Shown piece after piece: positions 52,697 through 58,771 of a stretch of DNA of 58,771 nt (position 1 is the first letter of the stretch; each line of letters opens with the position of its first letter). The DNA comes from Oscillospiraceae bacterium (GTDB taxonomy: Bacteria > Bacillota > Clostridia > Oscillospirales > Oscillospiraceae). The stretch spans positions 1 to 58,771 of the forward strand of contig JAETPK010000003.1 in NCBI GenBank assembly GCA_021771265.1, written 5' to 3'. The notes under the pieces were generated by a model. It was given only the letters and a program-made list of their open reading frames with translations. It was not told the origin of the DNA and searched no databases. The translations under genes and the position numbers were made by a program.

Positions 52697-53398
52697 TCAG
52701 CAATGCTCCGTCAGCGCCCGGAAAATGGCGGCGCCGGCGGGGTCGGACCAGAAGCAAAACTCCGGATGCCACTGGACCGCCAGCAAGAAAGGATGCTCCG
52801 GGCATACGGCGGCCTCCACCAGACCGTCAGGAGACCAGGCCTCCGCCCGCAGAGACGGGGCCAGGCGGCGAATCGCCTGGTGGTGATAGCTGTTGACCCC
52901 TAGCTCATCCTGGCCCAGAAGGCGGTGCAGGGTGCCGCCCTCCGCCAGACGGACCGTGTGGCAGGGCCGGTCATAGGGGGGCTTCATGACGTGGGGAACG
53001 GGACTGGGATGCTCCGTGGGCAGGTCCTGGTACAGTGTGCCTCCCAGCAGGACGTTCAGCAGCTGGAGCCCGCGGCAGATGCCCAGCAGGGGCTTGCCCT
53101 CCGCCATGGCCAGACGGAACAGCTCCGATTCCAGCGCGTCCCGCCGGGGACAGGGAATGCCGCACAGGGGGGAGGGAGCCTGCCCGTATAAGGCCGGAGC
53201 CACGTCGTGGCCGCCGGTAAACAGCAGCCCGTCGCAAAGGCTGTACAGCTGGCGGATATCCGCCCCATCTACGTCCAGAGGAAGCACCACCGGCAGGGCG
53301 CCTGCGGCCCGGAGGCCGTCCAGATAGTCCGGCAGCATCCAGATGCTGCTTTTTTCGTCATCCCACAGGGGGATCACACCAATCACAGGTTTTTTCAT
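52697..53398 (-). CDS. Class I glutamine amidotransferase-like, gamma-glutamyl-GABA hydrolase family (PuuD-like)
   Basis: This 233-residue protein has the Cys-His-Glu triad of the peptidase C26 family: nucleophile Cys in GKPLLGICRGLQLLNVLLGG, and His/Glu in LLAVQWHPEFCF. LLFTGGHDVAPALYG and LGVNSYHHQAIRRLAP are typical of gamma-glutamyl-gamma-aminobutyrate hydrolases. The ATG at 53398 directly follows GGAGG and gives the conserved start MKKPVIGVIPLW; the longer frame is not conserved in character. A consensus promoter lies at 53487-53515. The true gamma-glutamyl substrate is unknown. Confidence 0.88.
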   Translation of the reverse strand: MKKPVIGVIPLWDDEKSSIWMLPDYLDGLRAAGALPVVLPLDVDGADIRQLYSLCDGLLFTGGHDVAPALYGQAPSPLCGIPCPRRDALESELFRLAMAEGKPLLGICRGLQLLNVLLGGTLYQDLPTEHPSPVPHVMKPPYDRPCHTVRLAEGGTLHRLLGQDELGVNSYHHQAIRRLAPSLRAEAWSPDGLVEAAVCPEHPFLLAVQWHPEFCFWSDPAGAAIFRALTEHC

Positions 53399-53486
53399 AC
53401 ATCCTCCATCTCCGCCGGCGGCAGCGCATAGACAAACAGCGCACAGAGCATCCCCCTCTGCGCGCCGCTGCGTTTTCCTGCAGTTT

Positions 53487-53515
53487 AGTATAACGAAGAG
53501 GATGTCCGCTGTCAA
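53487..53515 (-). promoter_or_regulatory. Promoter of the amidotransferase gene
   Basis: On the minus strand TTGACA (53515-53510) and TATACT (53492-53487) are spaced by 17 bases. Confidence 0.8.
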
Positions 53516-53539
53516 CGCGAAAAATTTGCATTTTGGTAT

Positions 53540-53611
53540 TGACAAGTATTCTTGTCAGTGATATCTTCTGTATGACAAGAAAAATTGTCAATTTGACAGA
53601 AAAAGTTGTCA
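53540..53611. promoter_or_regulatory. Three 18-bp operators upstream of the Xre gene
   Basis: Sites at 53540-53557, 53573-53590 and 53594-53611 all fit TGACAA-N6-TTGTCA; the third has one mismatch. The first overlaps a -35-like TTGACA at 53539-53544 and the last ends 16 bases before the start codon. They are the likely autoregulatory sites of the Xre protein. Confidence 0.75.
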
Positions 53612-53627
53612 TGAAAGGAGTGATGGC

Positions 53628-53846
53628 ATGCCCCTTTACAACCGGCTGAAGGAATACCGGGCGAGGCTGGGCGTGAACCAGCAGAAGATGGGCGCTCTGG
53701 CGGGCGTGTCCCGCCAGACCATCAGTCAGATCGAGCGGGGGGATTATTCCCCCTCGGTGACGCTGGCGCTGAAGCTGGCGAAGATCTGCCAAGTGTCCGT
53801 GGAGGATATTTTTTCCTACGAGGAGGATGGAAACAATGGAGAATAA
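53628..53846 (+). CDS. Small Xre-family regulator
   Basis: This 72-residue protein is almost only a Xre helix-turn-helix (LKEYRARLGVNQQKMGALAG, then VSRQTISQIERGDYSPSVTL), as in small YozG/CdaR-like regulators. AAAGGAG is placed ahead of the ATG. Its 3' end overlaps the DUF3169 gene by 11 bases in another frame, so the pair is co-translated. Three upstream inverted repeats imply strong autoregulation. The pairing of a short Xre protein with a DUF3169 membrane protein recurs in Firmicutes, often next to transporters. Confidence 0.9.
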   Translation: MPLYNRLKEYRARLGVNQQKMGALAGVSRQTISQIERGDYSPSVTLALKLAKICQVSVEDIFSYEEDGNNGE

Positions 53847-54597
53847 TACAGTGAAAAGAGACAATCGGAAGGCACTGCCGAAATTTCTTTTGATCCTGCT
53901 GGGTGCCGCCGTTTTCGGTGGCGTGGCGGGCTTCACGGCTGGCTGGATGGGCCATGACAACTTCTCTGGAGTTGTGACTGCGGCTGTCACCGGCTGGTTG
54001 ATGGCGGCGGCTCCCTGGGCCATGGCTGTGACCAGTGCCGTGTCCCTGGCCGTCATTTTCCGGCTGTACCGCTCCGCGAAAAAGCTGTGGGCCGGCTGGG
54101 ACGGTGAGGACGAGATGGCCATGGAGCTGGCGGAGGAGAAGCTGAGCTGGGCGATGATGGCCACAACAGTGCAGATGGTGCTGGATATGTTCTTTTTCGC
54201 CGTGGTGGCGGCGAGTGGGGGCATGGCGACGCTCGCCGGCGTGGCGGTTTTTATCCTGTCCCTTGTGCTGCTGATGGTGTCCCAGCAGAAGCTCGTGGAT
54301 CAGGTCCGCCGCATGAATCCGGAAAAGCAGGGCAGTGTCTACGATATGCACTTTAATAAAAAGTGGCTGGCCAGCTGCGATGAGGCGGAGCAGAGACAGA
54401 TCGGCCAGGCGGCGTATAAGGCGTACCACACCGTGAATGCTGCCTGCCCCTTCCTGTGGATGATGCTGGTGCTGCTGAGCGATGCGTTTGATTTTAGCCT
54501 TCTGATGCCGGTGTTCACGGTATGCCTGCTGTGGCTGCTGCTGAATGTGACGTACAGCTTGGAGGCGATCCGCCTGGGGCGAGGGAAGTCACGGTAA
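53836..54597 (+). CDS. DUF3169-family membrane protein
   Basis: This 253-residue protein has six predicted membrane helices in three pairs (about 13-38, 46-73, 108-130, 136-156, 195-215 and 220-240). A conserved-looking cytosolic stretch between them reads DMHFNKKWLASCDEAEQRQI and AAYKAYHTVN, which marks the DUF3169 family. GGAGG is nine bases before the ATG at 53836; the ATG at 53827 is adjacent to it. The function of the family is unknown. It overlaps the Xre gene and ends at a strong terminator. Confidence 0.8.
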   Translation: MENNTVKRDNRKALPKFLLILLGAAVFGGVAGFTAGWMGHDNFSGVVTAAVTGWLMAAAPWAMAVTSAVSLAVIFRLYRSAKKLWAGWDGEDEMAMELAEEKLSWAMMATTVQMVLDMFFFAVVAASGGMATLAGVAVFILSLVLLMVSQQKLVDQVRRMNPEKQGSVYDMHFNKKWLASCDEAEQRQIGQAAYKAYHTVNAACPFLWMMLVLLSDAFDFSLLMPVFTVCLLWLLLNVTYSLEAIRLGRGKSR

Positions 54598-54610
54598 GCA
54601 TATTCTTCTT

Positions 54611-54644
54611 CAAAACGCCTCCGCTTGTCAGCGGAGGCGTTTTG
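54611..54644 (+). terminator. Terminator after the Xre-DUF3169 pair
   Basis: CAAAACGCCTCCGCT and its complement form a 15-bp perfect stem with a four-base loop. Confidence 0.88.
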
Positions 54645-54680
54645 TGTTATCCTGATACTCACATGAAATGAGGTGAGCGG

Positions 54681-55493
54681 GTGGACCTTTCCCAAAAGAA
54701 GTTGTTTTTGCTGGACCTGGACGGCACGATCTACCTGGAGGAAGCGCTGCTGCCGGGGGCGGCGGAATTTTTGACCTGGGCCCGGGAAAGGGAATGCGCC
54801 GTTCGCTACCTGACCAATAATTCTTCCCGGGGCGTGGAGGCGGGGCTGGAGAAGATGCGCCGCCTGGGCGTCCCGGCCCGGCGGGAAGAGTTTCTCACCG
54901 CCGTGGAGGCCACGATCCATTACCTGCAAACAAAGAGAGCGCCCGCGGATGTGTATTACGCCGTGGGAACGGATTCCTTCTGCCGCCAGCTGACAGAGGC
55001 GGGGTTTGACCTGCGGCGGACACCGGATGCGGATGTGACGGTGGTGCTGTGCGCGTTCGATACGGAGCTGACTTACCAAAAGGTGGAGGACGCCTGCCGT
55101 CTGCTGGCCCGGGGCGCGGATTTCCTGGCCACGAACCCAGACCTTGCCTGTCCCACGCTGTTCGGATTTATCCCCGACTGCGGTTCTATCTGCCAGCTGC
55201 TGGAAAATGCCTGCGGCCGCCGGCCGGTGTATATCGGAAAGCCTGATCCCACCATGATCCAGCTGGCCTGGGAGCAGACGGGATACGGTCCCGCCGAGAC
55301 GCTGATGGTGGGGGACCGGCTGTACACGGATATCGCTTGCGGCGTGAACGCCGGGACGGACACGGCGCTGGTCCTCACCGGCGAGGCCACGGCGGCGGAC
55401 GCTGCCGTGGCGGACACGCCGCCCGCCCTCATCTGCCGGGACATGGCGGAGCTGCTGGAGCGCCTGAAGGCGTCCAGGGGGGAGAACCGCTGA
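54681..55493 (+). CDS. HAD-IIA family phosphatase (NagD-like)
   Basis: This 270-residue protein shows all HAD motifs: FLLDLDGTIYLEE (motif I, Asp nucleophile), YLTNNSSRG (motif II), YIGKPDPTMIQLA (motif III Lys) and MVGDRLYTDIACGVNAGTDT (motif IV). A type IIA cap lies between motifs II and III. NagD-like enzymes dephosphorylate nucleotides or sugar phosphates. It starts with GTG after GAGGTGAG. It is followed 43 bases later by a membrane protein gene, perhaps in one operon. Confidence 0.9.
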   Translation: MDLSQKKLFLLDLDGTIYLEEALLPGAAEFLTWARERECAVRYLTNNSSRGVEAGLEKMRRLGVPARREEFLTAVEATIHYLQTKRAPADVYYAVGTDSFCRQLTEAGFDLRRTPDADVTVVLCAFDTELTYQKVEDACRLLARGADFLATNPDLACPTLFGFIPDCGSICQLLENACGRRPVYIGKPDPTMIQLAWEQTGYGPAETLMVGDRLYTDIACGVNAGTDTALVLTGEATAADAAVADTPPALICRDMAELLERLKASRGENR

Positions 55494-55536
55494 CGGACGG
55501 CGTTTGGAGGGCTTGACCCAAATAAGGAGGATGCGA

Positions 55537-56445
55537 ATGAAACGACTTACCAGGGCGGAGAAAAAACAGGCCAAAAAGCGGGAAAAAAGGCATATGCGGC
55601 AGGCCTTGAGCCAGGAGCTGCGGGAGCACAAAAGCTCCTTCATCGTCTTTTATACCCTGCGCCTTCTAGTGCTGGTGGTGCTGGTGCGCCAGCTGTTCCT
55701 GCGTAACTATGAGGGTGCGTTTTTCTGCGTTTTGACCATTTTGCTTCTGTATGTACCCAGCTGGATCCAGGTGAAGCTGCACATCGAGCTGCCGCCGGCG
55801 CTGGAGATCACCATTTTGTGCTTCATCTTCGCGGCGGAGATCTTGGGTGAGGTCAACGCTTTTTACGTCAATGTCCCCAACTGGGATACCATGCTCCACA
55901 CGCTGAACGGCTTTTTGGCTGCCGCCGTGGGCTTTTCCATGGTGCTGCTGCTGAACGACAATGAGCGTCTGACCTTCGACCTGTCTCCCTTCTTCTTGGC
56001 GCTGGTGGCTTTTTGCTTCTCCATGACCATTGGCGTGCTGTGGGAATTTTTTGAGTTCAGCATGGATTACTTCTTCCACACGGATATGCAGAAGGACACG
56101 GTGGTGAACGCCATCTACACCGTGGCTCTGGACCCCACCCGGACCAACAAGGTGGTGGCGGTGAAGGGGATCGAGGATGTGGTCATCAACGGCGAGAGCC
56201 TGGGACTGGGCGGCTATCTGGACATTGGCATCATCGACACCATGAAGGACCTGTTTGTGAATTTCATCGGTGCGGTGGTGTTTTCCGTTACCGGCTTTTT
56301 CTATGCCCGCAGTAAGGGCGAGAGGCGGACACCGGCCCAGAGCTTTGTGCCCAGTAAAAAAACAGAGGAGACGGACTATCTGAAACAGGCTCAGGAGAAG
56401 AGTCAGGCGCTTTCCCAGCAGAAAGTGGAATCTGAATTGGAATAA
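55537..56445 (+). CDS. YjdF/DUF2238-like membrane protein
   Basis: This 302-residue protein begins with a strongly basic stretch (MKRLTRAEKKQAKKREKRHM), then has six to seven membrane helices. The stretch NVPNWDTMLHTLNGFLAAAV, followed later by GVLWEFFEFSMDYF, matches the YjdF/DUF2238 pattern, whose function is unknown. GGAGG is six bases before the ATG at 55537. The hydrophilic tail (from about residue 260) is Glu/Gln/Lys-rich. It ends at a terminator and is the last chromosomal gene before the attachment site. Confidence 0.7.
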   Translation: MKRLTRAEKKQAKKREKRHMRQALSQELREHKSSFIVFYTLRLLVLVVLVRQLFLRNYEGAFFCVLTILLLYVPSWIQVKLHIELPPALEITILCFIFAAEILGEVNAFYVNVPNWDTMLHTLNGFLAAAVGFSMVLLLNDNERLTFDLSPFFLALVAFCFSMTIGVLWEFFEFSMDYFFHTDMQKDTVVNAIYTVALDPTRTNKVVAVKGIEDVVINGESLGLGGYLDIGIIDTMKDLFVNFIGAVVFSVTGFFYARSKGERRTPAQSFVPSKKTEETDYLKQAQEKSQALSQQKVESELE

Positions 56446-56447
56446 AA

Positions 56448-56492
56448 AACAGCGGGTCTAACAGGCGGCTGCCTGCTAGACCTGCTGTTTTC
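56448..56492 (+). terminator. Terminator after the YjdF-like gene
   Basis: AACAGCGGGTCTAACAGGC pairs with GCCTGCTAGACCTGCTGTT over 19 bp with two wobble pairs, followed by TTT. Confidence 0.88.
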
Positions 56493-56503
56493 CGTCCTCT
56501 TCA

Positions 56504-56567
56504 CCCAACCGCGAATCCAGCGCAGCGAATCGCGGTTGGGGGCGAGGAGCAGCAGAATGCGCGCACA
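56504..56567 (-). repeat. tRNA-trailing hairpin repeat, copy 2
   Basis: On the minus strand, after the tRNA-Arg terminator, comes GCATTCTGCTGCTCCTC followed by a hairpin (56540-56504) with arms CCCAACCGCGA and TCGCGGTTGGG around TTCGCTGCGCTGGA. The order and loop are the same as downstream of tRNA-Leu at 51486-51550, while the arm sequence differs. Confidence 0.55.
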
Positions 56568-56590
56568 ATGAGTTTTTGATGCGGAGCATA

Positions 56591-56627
56591 AAAAACTCGT
56601 CGCAAGCGATATGACGCTTGCGACGAG
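56591..56627 (-). terminator. Terminator of the disrupted tRNA-Arg
   Basis: A 13-bp perfect stem (CTCGTCGCAAGCG) with a six-base loop is followed on the minus strand by TTTTTT. It directly follows the CCA end of the tRNA-Arg fragment. Confidence 0.9.
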
Positions 56628-56628
56628 C

Positions 56629-56672
56629 TGGCGTCCCCGGCGCGATTCGAACGCGCGGCCTTCCGCTTAGGA
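56629..56672 (-). other. 3' half of tRNA-Arg(CCT): attachment site of an integrated element
   Basis: On the minus strand the sequence runs from the anticodon loop (CTCCTAA) through a T-arm (CGCGCGTTCGAATCGCGC) to GGGGACGCCA, a tRNA-Arg 3' end. Beyond the anticodon loop, at 56673 and higher, the sequence no longer pairs with the 3' anticodon stem (GCGGA), so the 5' half is absent. This is the classic distal att site left when an element integrates into a tRNA 3' end; the intact tRNA should lie at the other end, outside the window. Confidence 0.8.
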
Positions 56673-56847
56673 GATCGTTAGCAAGAAATTAGCTGCGATA
56701 TTTCAAACTGCAAATTAGCAGGCCATTAGCAAAAAATGAGGCAGATTTTCCTTGCGCGTGTTCGAATCCGTCACTTATTCTAATGGCAAAAAAAGCATAT
56801 CACATCATGTATGCAAAAGCAATCATGCTTAGCAAAGGAGGCCACCC

Positions 56848-58002
56848 ATGGCAGACTATCAGCTTGAACTCAGGCAGGTTGTAGATTATCCACGATGCCG
56901 AATTTATCGAGAATTTATGCAAACTCTGATTGCAGACCGGAGCATTCGCACAGGCGGATGCTCCGGTCTTTTTTATTATGTCGTTCTTTGCTCCTATGCC
57001 AACTTCAGAACCTCTTATCGGCGCATAGACGGGATCTCATACACGGTATATCCGGGCGAATGGATCTGCTCCATCACTGACATCACGGAATGGTTCCGTG
57101 TACGCTTTCACTACCAGGCATTTGCAATCCTAAAATCCTTGCAGGATCGACAGCTCATTACATTTACCCGCCTCGGCCGCGGGCATATCGTAAAGTTCTC
57201 CATTACGGACTGGCGGCGCAATAACACCGCGCTCGATTATAACTGCCCATGCCAAAAAGATTCCGGTTTCTTCTTCATTCCTGTTTCAACGGCAACGGAG
57301 TTGATCTCCGCGGGACGCGCATCTGAGATGGATGTCATTTTGGATCTTTGGATCTCTGCGATTTATAAGGATCAGCAAGTACGCGGCTCTGAGATCGGGC
57401 CAGTTGCGTATTTCAGAAACGGCACCGGGAATCCGATCGTCAATTACAGCGAATTATCCGCGCGCTGGGGAATCTCCCGTTCCAGCGTGGGGCGGCTGCT
57501 CAAAAAACTGGCCGATTTTGATTATCTTTCTCTGCTGACTTTCCCAGGCCGCAGCGGAACGGTAATTTACCTAAAGAATTATCTCTCAACCATGTTCCAA
57601 ATTTCGGATGTCATGATAGACAAAGAGGAGGTTGCTATGTGTCTGAACCTTCGCGTATCTGTGCCAGATACCATTTCGCCAGAGTCCGGCTCAATTTCTG
57701 ATGAGCAGATCTGCGTTTCAACAGAGCTTCCCAGCGTTTCAAAACCTCACATGCTGTACTTCGTTCGGAAAGTGCTGCGAACCCTTGAAGCGCAAGGCAT
57801 TTCCTGCCTTTCATGCCCAAAATCCAAATATATGTTATATCCATTATCCGACGACTGCACGGTAGGAATAGAGAAAGGCACTATCTCAGCGGGACTTGCG
57901 ATCTGCTGCGGCGCCGGCAGTCCGTTGTATCGGTTTGAAATGACGATCATCCCAAATGCTGAAGCGGAAGGAGCGTGCGACAATGTCAGGAAAGATGTAT
58001 GA
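56848..58002 (+). CDS. Mobile-element protein with two winged-helix-like regions
   Basis: This 384-residue protein has a first helix-turn-helix-like part at about residues 78-118 (WICSITDITEWFRVRFHYQA, then FAILKSLQDRQLITFTRLGR) and a second at about 200-245 (NYSELSARWGISRSSVGRLL, then KKLADFDYLSLLTF). The C-terminal third carries several Cys. Such paired winged helices are seen in replication-initiator or regulatory proteins of Firmicutes mobile elements, but I cannot name the family. AAAGGAGG lies upstream of the ATG. Its end overlaps the next gene by 20 bases in another frame. Confidence 0.65.
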   Translation: MADYQLELRQVVDYPRCRIYREFMQTLIADRSIRTGGCSGLFYYVVLCSYANFRTSYRRIDGISYTVYPGEWICSITDITEWFRVRFHYQAFAILKSLQDRQLITFTRLGRGHIVKFSITDWRRNNTALDYNCPCQKDSGFFFIPVSTATELISAGRASEMDVILDLWISAIYKDQQVRGSEIGPVAYFRNGTGNPIVNYSELSARWGISRSSVGRLLKKLADFDYLSLLTFPGRSGTVIYLKNYLSTMFQISDVMIDKEEVAMCLNLRVSVPDTISPESGSISDEQICVSTELPSVSKPHMLYFVRKVLRTLEAQGISCLSCPKSKYMLYPLSDDCTVGIEKGTISAGLAICCGAGSPLYRFEMTIIPNAEAEGACDNVRKDV

Positions 58003-58513
58003 AAAACGGCCGGAAAAGGATGCCCGCTATCACGACACATGGAGACTGCTCAAAAAATATCGAGATGTAACATGGAGCCTGGAACTGTCTATCCGACAGG
58101 TCAAAAATCAGTTTCGCATTGATTATGATTGCAGCATTGAAGATTTTTTGGAGTCCATCTATATGGCAGGCGCGGATCTCGGCGGCACGGACATCGAAAA
58201 TCATGCCAGGTGCATTGAGCGCAGCTACAAAATGCTGACCCTGCTTGAAAATTCCGTCAACCTTCTCCGCACGCACCACCAGAGCGGAGAGGTGTACTAC
58301 TGGATTTTGTATTACTCATTTTTATCCCCACAGAAGCTGAAAAATGTGGAGGAGATCATTGAAGCGCTCCACCCACATATCAGGGACATTAGCTTCAGCA
58401 CCTACTACCGCCTGCGCAAAGCTGCCGTGGAAGCGTTAAGCTCTGTCCTTTGGGGATTTTCCGCGCAGGACACTTTGAAAACGCTGGACTGCTTTTTCCC
58501 GCCAGATGTGTGA
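57983..58513 (+). CDS. Phage/ICE regulator, ArpU/sigma-like
   Basis: This 176-residue helical protein ends with ALHPHIRDISFSTYYRLRKA followed by AVEALSSVLWGF, which resembles the C-terminal helix-turn-helix of ArpU-type or sigma-region-4-like phage regulators. GGAG about 10 bases before the ATG supports this start. It overlaps the preceding winged-helix gene, so the two are co-expressed. The assignment is by pattern only; it could equally be an uncharacterised element-specific protein. Confidence 0.5.
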   Translation: MSGKMYEKRPEKDARYHDTWRLLKKYRDVTWSLELSIRQVKNQFRIDYDCSIEDFLESIYMAGADLGGTDIENHARCIERSYKMLTLLENSVNLLRTHHQSGEVYYWILYYSFLSPQKLKNVEEIIEALHPHIRDISFSTYYRLRKAAVEALSSVLWGFSAQDTLKTLDCFFPPDV

Positions 58514-58645
58514 GAGTATTTTGAAAGAGAATTGGGAGGAAATTGGAAGGGTTTTGCTATTGAACGCAAAATCGCCGTATGTTAAACTAAGTATGCTCAA
58601 AACTATAAACAAACCAAAAGCAGCCGCAGGAGGACGCCATTTTTG

Positions 58646-58771
58646 ATGTGCGTCTTTTGTTATGAAAACGTACCCCTAAAAAGGGCGCAAAACGGCTCCC
58701 GCCTTTCGGCAGGCAGCTTGCGCTATGCAATAGCGCATTCAGGCGGAACTGGGGATGGCATCAGGTTCCCA
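58646..58771 (+). CDS. Possible gene start cut by the window end
   Basis: A frame opens at the ATG at 58646 (MCVFCYENVPLKRAQNGSRL) and stays open to the last base, 42 codons. GGAGGA lies about 12 bases upstream, somewhat far. The CVFC pair is the only notable feature. The 132 bases between the previous stop and this ATG contain nothing else recognisable. Confidence 0.25.
   Translation, partial: MCVFCYENVPLKRAQNGSRLSAGSLRYAIAHSGGTGDGIRFP

Larger units (their letters stand above)
56673..58771. mobile_element. Integrated element (ICE or prophage) entering from the right, partial
   Basis: It begins at the tRNA-Arg fragment and runs off the window. The first 175 bases hold no gene and are AT-rich with repeated TTAGC (56678, 56689, 56715 and 56727). 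Then come two genes of mobile-element type with lower GC than the chromosome. No integrase, relaxase or capsid gene is visible in this part, so the class is undetermined. Confidence 0.65.

Noticed and set aside
51486-52700. CRISPR array or toxin-antitoxin pair in the region after the tRNA cluster
   Set aside because: No regularly spaced repeats exist; the repeats seen are the ends of one MITE-like element and single hairpins. The small frames lack ribosome binding sites and recognisable domains.
56745-56790. A second tRNA-like T-arm (GTGTTCGAATCCGTCAC) right of the att site
   Set aside because: Only the T-loop consensus matches. The flanking bases do not form a five-pair T-stem or an acceptor stem, so it is at most a degraded remnant.

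Overview
The window looks like chromosome of a high-GC gut Clostridium-class bacterium, most likely Oscillospiraceae (Flavonifractor/Lawsonibacter/Oscillibacter-like). This is inferred from the Firmicutes era-yqzL-recO order, MutS2, a Gram-positive-type LexA box on uvrB, an M-box on mgtE, and GC-rich codon use with AGGAGG ribosome binding sites. No marker gene in the window fixes the species.

Layout. 1-3532: uronate/aldarate catabolism (KdgT permease, two-part UxaA dehydratase, DapA-family aldolase). 3577-5226: an AT-rich islet between inverted hairpin repeats, holding a decayed secreted-protein gene and a small zinc-ribbon membrane protein. 5342-9338: a translational GTPase fused to a Rae1/YacP-type NYN nuclease, an LspA-like protease, and an HpcH/HpaI aldolase that shares a 24-bp operator-like motif with the DapA-family gene. 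9388-9876: remnants of a sigma-54 activator and another gene. 9945-15116: an RND/MMPL exporter and exported coiled-coil protein, divergent from a TetR regulator. 15165-21631: sugar isomerase, HIT protein, pyruvate kinase, GNAT, mgtE behind an M-box, and a RadC-family gene. 21639-33711: a DNA-repair and ribosome block (uvrB, MmcQ, ybaK, uvrA, era, yqzL, recO, mutS2). 33777-42814: udp, mscS, and two amino-acid modules (NhaC-type antiporter, LysR, methionine gamma-lyase; Asp/Glu racemase-family protein, DAACS symporter, GntR). 43218-50948: AI-2E-family permease, gamma-carbonic anhydrase, M29 aminopeptidase, secreted nuclease, YihY, Spx/ArsC-like protein, sirtuin, citrate synthase.

51076-51431 holds three tRNA-Leu genes. 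They are followed by a serine-recombinase remnant that was precisely interrupted by a 269-bp MITE-like element with a TA duplication. 52697-56445 carries a class I amidotransferase, an Xre/DUF3169 pair behind three 18-bp operators, a HAD phosphatase and a YjdF-like membrane protein. At 56629-56672 a 3' half of tRNA-Arg(CCT), with its terminator, marks the attachment end of an integrated element that fills the rest of the window.

The strongest leads for undescribed biology are the GTPase-nuclease fusion, the hairpin repeat found downstream of two tRNA loci, the duplicated uvrB start enclosing a multi-hairpin insert, and the paired aldolase operators. Operon and regulatory statements are inferred from spacing and motifs; no database search was run.
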